A stretch of 50,614 nucleotides of DNA from JASFBA01 sp036172265 (lineage in GTDB: Bacteria; Chloroflexota; Chloroflexia; DTKN01). The DNA lies in NCBI GenBank assembly GCA_036172265.1, contig JASFBA010000093.1:1-50614 (forward strand). Reading direction: 5' to 3'. The position numbers were made by a program, and so were the translations under genes. The notes below the pieces were generated by a model, which saw nothing but the letters and a program-made list of their open reading frames with translations, was not told where the DNA came from and made no database searches. This document shows, in pieces, positions 1-6,884 of this stretch. Within the stretch, counting starts at the first letter, position 1. Every line of letters starts with the position of its first letter.

Positions 1-168
1 TAGGATGGCTACAACATAGATAGCAGTCTCGGCGAAGTCAGGGATAATCCCCAAATGCGCAAGACCAAATGCGGCACCGGTAAGCAATCCGGCGATTAAG
101 GCATTTCGCATCGGAGGATGAGCATACCATTTGCCCTCAAAGATTTCTTCTTTTTCGTCTTTGCTCAT
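1..168 (-). CDS. Heavy-metal translocating P-type ATPase, N-terminal 56 residues (cut by window edge)
   Basis: A frame on the minus strand starts with ATG at 168 and stays open to base 1. It reads as a charged N-terminus (SKDEKEEIFEGKWY) followed by two hydrophobic stretches, about residues 23-43 and 48-56, separated by a short IPDFAE turn. This matches the beginning of metal-exporting P1B ATPases that lack an N-terminal metal-binding domain, where the first transmembrane pair directly follows a short cytoplasmic segment. An in-frame TAA lies 24 bases upstream of the ATG, so the start is firm, although the ribosome-binding site is only a loose purine run. The ATP-binding and phosphorylation domains would lie outside the window. 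The family call rests on this short segment alone. The stretch 1-270 is visibly more AT-rich than what follows. Confidence 0.55.
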   Translation of the reverse strand, partial: MSKDEKEEIFEGKWYAHPPMRNALIAGLLTGAAFGLAHLGIIPDFAETAIYVVAIL

Positions 169-271
169 TTTCGCTTTCTTCTTCCATCCAACTTACGCCT
201 GGTGCGGCATTGGCAACATAGCGGCCTAACTATTAATTTGTACAGAATTCGCCTTTGCCACGTTTTCCATA

Positions 272-1690
272 TCATCCTCCCCAAAGTTGACTTCTACGGC
301 CAACGAGCCCTTTCACCTTCCGGGCCACCTCCCGCGCCCGCTTGGGGGCCAGGCCCAGGTGGCCGGAGATGTCCAGGAGGGCGTAGAGGCGCTCTTCCGG
401 AAGGTAACGCCGTATCTCCGGGTCGTCGAGGAGGCGCTGGAGAAGGGGGTTGGGCCGGCCGGCCCGCATTTCTTCCCAGGCTCCCAGGCTGTGCCGGCGG
501 AGGCGTTCGTGCATCTCCTGACGATCGGCCCCGGCCCGTACCAGTTCCACCAGGAGCCGTTCGGTGGCGGCAAAGGTGCCGTAGCGGGCAAGGTTGACGG
601 CAATGGCAGCATCGTCGAAGTGCATTTCCCGGACCAGGACCGAGGCCGTCAGCAGGAGTTCGTCGGCGGCCAGGAAGGCGAGAGGGAGGATTTCGCGGCG
701 ATTGGCCGAGTCGTCCAGGGTGCGTTCCAGGAGGGAGTGGGCGGCGTTGCTCCAGGCCACCTGGGGGAGGGCGGATAGGAGACGGGCCAGGCTGTCTATC
801 TTCTCCGCATGGATGGGGTTGCGCTTGAAAGGCATAGCCGAGGAGCCGACCTGCTCGGCGGCAAACGGCTCGCTCCACTCGCCGATGGGTGGAGACTGCA
901 GGAAACGCAGGTCGAAAGCAAATTTGTAGAGAGAGGCCCCCAAAGAGGACAGGGTGCAGAGGACCTGGTAATCCTGCCGACGGGGGTAGGTCTGTCCGGT
1001 TACAGGAAACGCTTCCAGGCCGAGGAGGGCCATAAACCGTTCCTCCAGCGCCTCCGCCGTCAACGGGCTTCCCTCCAGGAGTTGGACGAAGGCGGCGGAG
1101 GTGCCCACGGCCCCTTTGAGTCCCTTGCCCCGGAGGTTTCGAAGGAGGTTTAGGAGGTCCTGGTAGTCGGTCAGAAGGTCCTGAGCGTAGAGGGCCAAGC
1201 GGTAACCGACGGTGGTGGGTTCGGCCGGTTGCAGGTGAGTCCAGGCCAAGCACGGCTGCTCGGCGCGGGATTCGATCTGGCCGGCCAGGGCCAGGAGGAG
1301 TTCGGCCAGACGCCGGAGAAGGATTTCGAGCGCCTGGCGCAGGCGCAGGACGTCGGCGTTGTCGGTGATGTCGGCGCTGGTAGCGCCCAGGTGCAGGACG
1401 GGGCCGCCCAGAGGGGACTGCTCGGCGAAAGTGTGCAGTTCGGCCACCACGTCATGGCGAACACGCCGTTCGATCTCGGCGGCACGTCGGAGGTCAATGT
1501 CGTCCTGGTGGGCCTCCAGGTCGGCCACCTGCTCCGGGCGGAGCAGGCCGGCCTCGGCCTGGGCCCGGGCCAGCGCCACCCAGACCCGGCGCATCAACTT
1601 CCGGCGGTGCTCCTCCGACCAGACCCGGCGCATCTCCTCACTCCCATAGCGCCAGGTGAAGGGGGAAAGGAAAATCTCATGGGTAAACAT
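272..1690 (-). CDS. purB: Adenylosuccinate lyase
   Basis: The 472-residue product belongs to the fumarase/aspartase superfamily. It removes fumarate from SAICAR in IMP synthesis and from adenylosuccinate in AMP synthesis. The superfamily signature GSSAMPFKRNP is at residues 282-292, the HLGATSADITD region at about 100-110, and a catalytic-type TH in a THLQPAEPTT segment at about 151-160. Length is normal for the short bacterial PurB class. GAGGTG sits a few bases before the ATG. The gene stands apart from the purine operon at 12.6-24.2 kb but supplies the one step missing from it. It diverges from the DUF362 gene and has its own promoter at 1758-1786. No odd residues seen. Confidence 0.96.
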   Translation of the reverse strand: MFTHEIFLSPFTWRYGSEEMRRVWSEEHRRKLMRRVWVALARAQAEAGLLRPEQVADLEAHQDDIDLRRAAEIERRVRHDVVAELHTFAEQSPLGGPVLHLGATSADITDNADVLRLRQALEILLRRLAELLLALAGQIESRAEQPCLAWTHLQPAEPTTVGYRLALYAQDLLTDYQDLLNLLRNLRGKGLKGAVGTSAAFVQLLEGSPLTAEALEERFMALLGLEAFPVTGQTYPRRQDYQVLCTLSSLGASLYKFAFDLRFLQSPPIGEWSEPFAAEQVGSSAMPFKRNPIHAEKIDSLARLLSALPQVAWSNAAHSLLERTLDDSANRREILPLAFLAADELLLTASVLVREMHFDDAAIAVNLARYGTFAATERLLVELVRAGADRQEMHERLRRHSLGAWEEMRAGRPNPLLQRLLDDPEIRRYLPEERLYALLDISGHLGLAPKRAREVARKVKGLVGRRSQLWGG

Positions 1691-1757
1691 AAGAACACCT
1701 CAAAGAAAACGTTCCGCTCCGGCTTTTGCCGGCAAATCCTGACCCGTTTCTTGGTCT

Positions 1758-1786
1758 ATTCTATCCCTTTCTATCGGGAAGGTCAA
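1758..1786 (-). promoter_or_regulatory. Sigma-70-type promoter for purB
   Basis: On the minus strand TTGACC (1781-1786) is followed after 17 bp by TAGAAT (1758-1763). It lies about 70 bases before the purB start and faces it. Confidence 0.6.
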
Positions 1787-1845
1787 CTGCCCCGAAACCA
1801 TGGTTTGACTTTCCGCCAGGAAAGCCCTGAGGATCAGGCCCCAGT

Positions 1846-1874
1846 TTGCATAGCAAGCCACTCTCCGTTATAAT
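1846..1874 (+). promoter_or_regulatory. Sigma-70-type promoter for the DUF362 gene
   Basis: TTGCAT (1846-1851), a 17-bp spacer and TATAAT (1869-1874) lie 50 bases before the ATG at 1924. It is divergent from the purB promoter. Confidence 0.7.
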
Positions 1875-1923
1875 CGGCCTGCCGGCCGGCCTCTCTGCCC
1901 GGCCGGCCCATGGAGGTACCAAG

Positions 1924-3042
1924 ATGAAATCTCGCGTTGCGGTACTGCGTACCCGTCCGGAGACGGTGCTGGAAGATTACATCCGACTCTTTGAACTGGC
2001 CGGAGGAAAGGAGGCCCTGGCCCCCGGAGTGACCACCATCCTCAAGGACAATATCTCCTGGCACTATCCTATGCCCGGCGCCAATACAACGCCCTGGCAA
2101 CTGGAGGGCACGATCCTGGCCCTGCGCCAGGCCGGCTTCACCGACCTGGTGGCCGTCCAGAACCAGACCGTGGTCATCAACGCCTTCAAAGGCCAGGACC
2201 TGAACGGCTACGTGCCCATCTTTCGGCACTACCAGGTCCCGGTGCTCTTTAACTTCCGGGACGAGGATATGAAGTGGGTCCCTTATACCCCCCGCGCCGA
2301 AATGCTTGTCCTACACCGCATCTACCCCCAGGGCATCCACCTGCCGGACTATTTCTTCGGCAAGAACATCGTGCACCTCCCCACGGTCAAGTGCCATATC
2401 TATAGCACGACTACCGGGGCGATGAAGAACGCCTTCGGCGGGCTGCTTTCTACCCATCGGCACTATACCCATACCTGGATTCACGAGACGCTGGTGGACC
2501 TCCTGGCCATCCAGAAGGAGATTCACCCCGGCCTCTTCGCCCTGATGGACGGCACCACGGCCGGCAACGGCCAGGGCCCCCGCACGCTGCGGCCGGAGAT
2601 CAAGAACGTCATCCTGGCCTCGGCCGACCAGGTGGCGATAGACGCCGTGGCCGCCCGGATGATGGGCTTTGACCCGCTGGGCATCGGCTACATCCGTCTG
2701 GCCCACGAGCGTGGTCTGGGCGTGGGCGACGTCCGCCAGATCGAGATCGTCGGCGACGAGGATGCGGCCCAGGAAAACTGGCACTTTACGGTGGGCTGGA
2801 ATCTGCACCGTTTCCTGGCCTGGCTGGGCTGGTACGGCCCCACCCGCTTCCTGCAGAAGTTGGTCTTCCGCACGCCGCTGGTGGCGATCCCTATCTTCAT
2901 CTCCGAGTTCAACCACGACTATATCCAGTGGCCCCTGCGCTTCCGTCATATCTACCGGCGATGGCTGCAAACGACACCCTGGGGAGAATTGTTCCAGAAA
3001 TACCAGCGGGAGAGACACCTGGGGGAGAAAGCCGGCGGCTAG
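1924..3042 (+). CDS. DUF362 family protein
   Basis: The frame is open from 1846, but the likely start is the ATG at 1924, with GGAGGT 6 bases upstream and a promoter behind it; this gives 372 residues. The sequence has DUF362 hallmarks: an early VAVLRTRPETVLEDY segment, a middle LPTVKCHIYSTTTGAMKN stretch, and a later MDGTTAGNGQGP segment followed by ADQVAIDAVAARMMG. DUF362 proteins are often linked to iron-sulfur or corrinoid metabolism, but no ferredoxin-type cysteine cluster is present here, so that role cannot be claimed. The C-terminal 70 residues are rich in aromatic and basic residues. Downstream lies a cluster of palindromes (3045-3210). Confidence 0.8.
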   Translation: MKSRVAVLRTRPETVLEDYIRLFELAGGKEALAPGVTTILKDNISWHYPMPGANTTPWQLEGTILALRQAGFTDLVAVQNQTVVINAFKGQDLNGYVPIFRHYQVPVLFNFRDEDMKWVPYTPRAEMLVLHRIYPQGIHLPDYFFGKNIVHLPTVKCHIYSTTTGAMKNAFGGLLSTHRHYTHTWIHETLVDLLAIQKEIHPGLFALMDGTTAGNGQGPRTLRPEIKNVILASADQVAIDAVAARMMGFDPLGIGYIRLAHERGLGVGDVRQIEIVGDEDAAQENWHFTVGWNLHRFLAWLGWYGPTRFLQKLVFRTPLVAIPIFISEFNHDYIQWPLRFRHIYRRWLQTTPWGELFQKYQRERHLGEKAGG

Positions 3043-3044
3043 CA

Positions 3045-3210
3045 AGGCGACCCCTGGGTCGCTCCTACGCCGAGATGGTATTCCGGTAGGGGCAACCCTC
3101 GTAGTTGCTCCGGATGGACGACCACCAGGGGCGCCCCTACCCGGGAAATGGATTTCAACTCCTGCATCTCGATTGTGGGCAACCGGCTACGGGGCGCAAA
3201 AGTGCGCCCC
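3045..3210. repeat. Cluster of family A palindromic repeats
   Basis: Four hairpin-forming units lie in the gap between two convergent genes. 3045-3068: GCGACC / GGTCGC arms ending in TCCTAC. 3086-3111: GTAGGGGCAAC with GTTGCTCC. 3127-3140: AGGGGCGCCCCTAC. 3191-3210: GGGGCGCA, a 4-base loop and TGCGCCCC. They share GTAGGGGC or GCCCCTAC outer ends with hairpins at 12098, 25402, 28305, 33526 and 49914, while the inner arms differ. The stretch 3211-3298 holds nothing recognisable. Confidence 0.75.
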
Positions 3211-3298
3211 AACGTTGCCCTGGTAATTTGCCCAGACTGCCAGCCCACCAGCACGATAAGCCCAACCCGCCGGCAGTTGAAACCACCGCCAGGTCGGC

Positions 3299-3490
3299 TC
3301 AGCGATCTGTGGAGCGCGGGGACTCCTGCCGGCCCGTTTCCTCTTTATCCACCGGCCGATTATGGGAAAAAGCCTTGCTGGAGCGGGCATGCAGTTCCAG
3401 AAAATGGTCCCGCTGGGCCACGTAGGCCCGCACCAGTACCCCTTTCAGCCAGTTGCCCGTCATCTCCGAAAGAGGCCTGCCATTCTCCAT
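3299..3490 (-). CDS. Small hypothetical protein (63 aa)
   Basis: Unrecognised. The ATG at 3490 is preceded by GGAGGA at a normal distance (5-base gap) and by a perfect-consensus promoter at 3522-3550, which supports expression. The frame could be extended to 3550, but that would run through the promoter. The product begins MENGRPLSEM, has a short amphipathic central part (about residues 11-35, including NWLKGVLVRAYVAQRDHF) and a hydrophilic, basic-acidic tail without hydrophobic segments. No signal peptide, cysteine pair or known DNA-binding motif is visible. It ends facing the palindrome cluster and has no operon partner. It could be a small regulatory or ribosome-associated protein, but nothing in the sequence says which. 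Confidence 0.5.
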   Translation of the reverse strand: MENGRPLSEMTGNWLKGVLVRAYVAQRDHFLELHARSSKAFSHNRPVDKEETGRQESPRSTDR

Positions 3491-3521
3491 TTCTTTCCTC
3501 CCTGAGTGCGTCTCTCTTCCC

Positions 3522-3550
3522 ATTATAACACGTCGCAGAGAATTTGTCAA
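3522..3550 (-). promoter_or_regulatory. Perfect-consensus sigma-70 promoter for the 63-aa ORF
   Basis: On the minus strand TTGACA (3545-3550), exactly 17 bp and TATAAT (3522-3527): both hexamers and the spacer match the consensus. The start codon at 3490 would lie about 25 bases into the transcript. Confidence 0.8.
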
Positions 3551-3580
3551 GTATATTGCTACATCTTGAAATCTGTGTGA

Positions 3581-5179
3581 TTAGGTTATTTCTCCCCTTT
3601 CGTAGACGACCTCCCCTCCGATGATCGTCATCTCCACCTGCGTATCCAGGATTTCCCGGGGAGAAACCCGGAAGATGTCCCGATCCAGGACGATCAGGTC
3701 GCCGATCTTGCCCTCCTCGATGGTGCCCTTGAGATGGGGTTCGCCGGCGGCGACGGCCGGCCCGATGGTATAGGCCCGCACCACCTCCTCGACGGTCAGG
3801 CGCTCCTCAGGATACCAGCCTCCCTCGGGGGTGCCGTCGGGGCGCTCCCGGGTGATGGCGGCATATATGCCGGCCCAGGGGTTCATCGGCTCGACCGGCG
3901 TATCGGAGCCAAAGGCCAGCACCGCCCCGGCATCCAGCAGGCTGCGCCAGGCGTAGGCGTAGCGGCAACGTTCCCCCCAGAGCCGGCGGGCCACCGGCAT
4001 ATCGGAGGTGCAGTGAATCGGCTGCATGGAGGCAACGATACCGAGTTCCCCGAAGCGTGGGATATCCTGGGGGTGGACGAGTTGGGCGTGTTCGATGCGG
4101 TGGGGGACGGTCGGCCGGCCGGCCTTTTTCTGGGCCCGTTCGATGGCATCCAGGGCCAAGCGGACGGCGCGGTCGCCGATGGCATGGATGGCCACCGAGA
4201 TGCCGGCCTGGGCCGCCCGATTGACCCATCCATCCAGTTCATGGGGAGGAAGCACCGGAAGCCCCCGGTAACCCGGTTCGTCCTCATAGTCCCGAAGGAG
4301 ACAGGCCGTCTTGGAACCCAGGCTGCCGTCGGCAAAGATCTTGAGGGCACCTATCCGCAGCCGGCCATCGCCGAAGCCGGAACGGATGCCCAAGGCGATG
4401 GCCTCCTCCAGGCGGTTCTGGGGAAGGTGGGTAAGGACACGCAGCCGGAGGGAACGGCGGGCATAAAGCGCCTGGTAATCGCTGAAGGCCTCGGCCTCCT
4501 CGGCGGCGTGCACCCCGGTGATGCCCCAGGCGTGGGCCTCGCCAAAAACCTCCTCAAGCAGACGCTGCCGTTCGGCGGCATCGGGCCGGCCGATGCGCTC
4601 CAAGACCAGATCGGCGGCGCGTTCCTTGAGGATGCCGGTCGGCTGGCCCTCCTCGTCCACCATAATCTCCCCGCCCAGCGGGGCACGGGTCTCGGCATCG
4701 ATTCCGGCCAGACGCAGCGCTGCCGTATTGACCCAGAGGGAGTGTCCGTCCACACGCTGCAGGGCCACCGGGTGGTGGGGGGCGACGGCATCGAGGTCCT
4801 GGCGCGTGGGCCACCTCCCGCCCCAGAGGTTATGGTTCCAGCCGTGCCCCTGAATCCACATCCCCTCCGGAGTACGTTCGGCCCAGCGGGCTACCAAGGC
4901 CAGCGCCTCCTCCAGGCTGCGGATGCCGCTCAGGTTCAACCGGGTACGGGCGATGGCGTAACCGGAGAGGTGCACGTGGGCATCGGTCAGACCGGGCAAC
5001 ACGGTGCGTCCCCCCAGGTCCAGCACCTCCCATCCGCCGTGTCCGATCCAGACCCGCATGTCGGCTGTCGAGCCGACGTAGGCGATGCGGCTCCCCCGTA
5101 TCACCACGGCCTCGGCCAGCGGCATCTCCGGGTTCAGGGTATAGATGCGCCCGTTCTGGAAAATGAGTCCCTTTCGCAT
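3581..5179 (-). CDS. Metal-dependent amidohydrolase, YtcJ-like
   Basis: A 532-residue amidohydrolase-superfamily enzyme. The N-terminal beta-sandwich precedes the TIM-barrel HxH metal motif at H68 and H70 (DAHVHL). Further barrel landmarks are the HGWNHNLWGG segment at about 112-121, IFADGSLGSK at about 280, HRIEHAQL at about 370 and the FGSDTPVEP metal aspartate at about 440. The C-terminal part returns to the sandwich (GDLIVLDRDIFRV). YtcJ relatives hydrolyse amides or exocyclic C-N bonds, but the substrate cannot be read from sequence. GGAGGAGAAGCG precedes the ATG, and the promoter is at 5273-5301. The gene is a single unit; its 3' end lies 31 bases from the promoter of the 63-aa ORF. Confidence 0.88.
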   Translation of the reverse strand: MRKGLIFQNGRIYTLNPEMPLAEAVVIRGSRIAYVGSTADMRVWIGHGGWEVLDLGGRTVLPGLTDAHVHLSGYAIARTRLNLSGIRSLEEALALVARWAERTPEGMWIQGHGWNHNLWGGRWPTRQDLDAVAPHHPVALQRVDGHSLWVNTAALRLAGIDAETRAPLGGEIMVDEEGQPTGILKERAADLVLERIGRPDAAERQRLLEEVFGEAHAWGITGVHAAEEAEAFSDYQALYARRSLRLRVLTHLPQNRLEEAIALGIRSGFGDGRLRIGALKIFADGSLGSKTACLLRDYEDEPGYRGLPVLPPHELDGWVNRAAQAGISVAIHAIGDRAVRLALDAIERAQKKAGRPTVPHRIEHAQLVHPQDIPRFGELGIVASMQPIHCTSDMPVARRLWGERCRYAYAWRSLLDAGAVLAFGSDTPVEPMNPWAGIYAAITRERPDGTPEGGWYPEERLTVEEVVRAYTIGPAVAAGEPHLKGTIEEGKIGDLIVLDRDIFRVSPREILDTQVEMTIIGGEVVYERGEIT

Positions 5180-5272
5180 CGCTTCTCCTCCATAAAATCA
5201 GTGTGCCCCCAAGCGGCTTTTCGAGGGATGAAGGGCATCTCGAACAACCGACGATATTTTCCGACCACACCC

Positions 5273-5301
5273 ATTATACCGAAGAAAAGGGCGATATGCA
5301 A
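5273..5301 (-). promoter_or_regulatory. Sigma-70-type promoter for the amidohydrolase gene
   Basis: TTGCAT (5296-5301), a 17-bp spacer and TATAAT (5273-5278) on the minus strand give a leader of about 85 bases before the ATG at 5179. Confidence 0.7.
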
Positions 5302-5316
5302 TAAGAAGGCGCCTGT

Positions 5317-5544
5317 GGGTGTCTATTTCAGGTTAGTAGGTCAAGCCGACAGCCCGGGGCGTTCTTCGTGTCTGAGAGGCGAAAATTAGCCCAATTCCCG
5401 CCTGCTGCTATCCCGATGTCTTCTCGGACCTACTCAGAACCCATCCGAAAACTCTTGTGCGAGGTGTTTACGGGTGGGCGAAGGCATGGCCTTCGCCTAC
5501 CCATCGGGGGTTTTCGGATAGGCTCTAAATTGAAACAGACACCC
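5317..5544. repeat. MITE-like element with nested inverted repeats (228 bp)
   Basis: The ends are 20-bp inverted repeats matching at 17 of 20 positions (5317-5336 and 5525-5544, beginning GGGTGTCT). Inside is a second inverted pair of 19 bp at 16 of 19 positions (5436-5454 and 5508-5526, core ATCCGAAAAC), and inside that a hairpin of two 14-base arms around ATG (5472-5502). No ORF of note. It fills the gap between two divergent promoters, and no clear target-site duplication is visible. This accounts for most of the 497-base gap 5180-5676. Confidence 0.5.
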
Positions 5545-5558
5545 AAGTGTCCCACGAA

Positions 5559-5587
5559 TTTTCTAAAACCCCATTCTGTGGTATAAT
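5559..5587 (+). promoter_or_regulatory. Possible promoter for the aminotransferase gene
   Basis: TATAAT at 5582-5587 is perfect, but the -35 position (5559-5564, TTTTCT) is poor. It lies 90 bases before the ATG at 5677, just outside the MITE-like element. Confidence 0.45.
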
Positions 5588-5676
5588 ATACTTGCGGGGC
5601 GATGGAGCCTCGCCCGGGATGGACCCAGCCCATCGGCCGGGAGGCCGGGGCCGGCAGGTCGAAAAAGGAGTCGAAG

Positions 5677-6876
5677 ATGACCCCGAACCGCTTTTCCGAA
5701 CGTATGAACACCCTGAGGAGCAGCGCCATTCGCGACCTTCTTCATTATGCCACCCTCCCTGGAATGATCTACCTGGCCGGCGGTTTGCCGGCCCCCGAGT
5801 CGTTCCCCGTCGAGGTCTTTCGGAAGGCTTGCAACACCGTGCTGGACGAAGTGGGGGCCCAGGCCCTCCAGTACGGGACGACCGAGGGGTATAAACCGCT
5901 GCGTCAGTGCCTGGCCGAACGGATGCGCAACCTCAAGGGCATCGCCTGCGGCAGCGACAACATCCTCCTCACCAGCGGCTCTCAACAGGCCCTGGAGATG
6001 ATCGGCAAACTCTTTATTGACTACGGCGACATCATCGTGGTGGAAAGCCCCAGTTACCTGGGGGCGATCCAGGCCTTTGACCTCTATGCCCCCCGCTATG
6101 TTACCGTGCCGATGGATGAGGAGGGCATCATCCTGGAGGAACTGGAGCGCATCCTGAAGATCATCACCCCCAAGTTCCTCTATCTGGTGCCGACCTTCCA
6201 GAACCCCTCCGGGCGAACCCTCTCTCTGGAACGCCGCCGGCAACTCATCCTTATGGCCGAACATTATGACCTCATTATCGTCGAAGATGACCCCTACGGG
6301 GAACTGCGTTACACCGGTGAACCGGTGCCTCCGATCAAGGCCTTTGACATGACCGGCCGGGTGATCTACCTGAGCACCTTTTCCAAAATCCTCTCGCCGG
6401 GCATCCGGTTGGCCTGGGTGGTTGCCTCGGAGGAGTTTATCCGCAAACTCGTCCTCATCAAGCAGGCCACCGACCTCTGCACCTCCACCTTCATCCAGTA
6501 TGCCGCCTACGAGTACTGCCAGAGCGGCGTGATGGAGGAACACATCGAGAGAATTCGGGCGATGTACAAGGTCCGCATGGAGGCGATGCTGAACGCCCTG
6601 GAGCGATATTTCCCCAAGGGGGAGGTCTCCTGGACGCACCCGGAGGGCGGGATGTTCCTCTGGGTAACGCTGCCCGAAGAAATCGATGTGGAGGACATGT
6701 TGAAGGAAGCGGTGGCCAACAAGGTGGCCTTTGTGCCGGGGTCTTCCTTCTATGTAGACGGCCGGCCGCACAGCACCATGCGCCTGAACTTTTCCAACGC
6801 CACCCCGGAGCAGATCGAGGAGGGTATCCGCCGCCTGGGCGAGATTGTCCGCCGTCGCTTGGCGGCGCTAGGCTAG
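5677..6876 (+). CDS. PLP-dependent aminotransferase, class I/II (LysN/MocR-catalytic-domain type)
   Basis: The 399-residue fold-type I aminotransferase has its PLP-binding lysine at K237 (STFSKILSPGIRLAW), the cofactor-contacting D204 and Y207 in EDDPYGEL, an asparagine in TFQNPSGR (N176), and the N-terminal YLAGGLPAP substrate-cap segment seen in 2-aminoadipate and related transaminases. No GntR DNA-binding domain is present. The upstream in-frame extension to 5602 lacks support; AAAGGAG at 5664-5670 selects the ATG at 5677. The substrate may be 2-aminoadipate, an aromatic or a branched-chain amino acid, and this cannot be decided here. The helicase gene follows after only 8 bases, so the two are probably cotranscribed. 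Confidence 0.88.
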   Translation: MTPNRFSERMNTLRSSAIRDLLHYATLPGMIYLAGGLPAPESFPVEVFRKACNTVLDEVGAQALQYGTTEGYKPLRQCLAERMRNLKGIACGSDNILLTSGSQQALEMIGKLFIDYGDIIVVESPSYLGAIQAFDLYAPRYVTVPMDEEGIILEELERILKIITPKFLYLVPTFQNPSGRTLSLERRRQLILMAEHYDLIIVEDDPYGELRYTGEPVPPIKAFDMTGRVIYLSTFSKILSPGIRLAWVVASEEFIRKLVLIKQATDLCTSTFIQYAAYEYCQSGVMEEHIERIRAMYKVRMEAMLNALERYFPKGEVSWTHPEGGMFLWVTLPEEIDVEDMLKEAVANKVAFVPGSSFYVDGRPHSTMRLNFSNATPEQIEEGIRRLGEIVRRRLAALG

Positions 6877-6884
6877 ATACGAAA

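Noticed and set aside
180..300. Integron attC-like motifs (GCCTAAC and GTTGACT)
   Set aside because: The core sites do not pair properly, spacing and R-box are wrong, and no integrase or cassette is present.
118..597. Plus-strand open frame over the first genes
   Set aside because: It runs antisense to the P-type ATPase start and purB, which have clear family matches.
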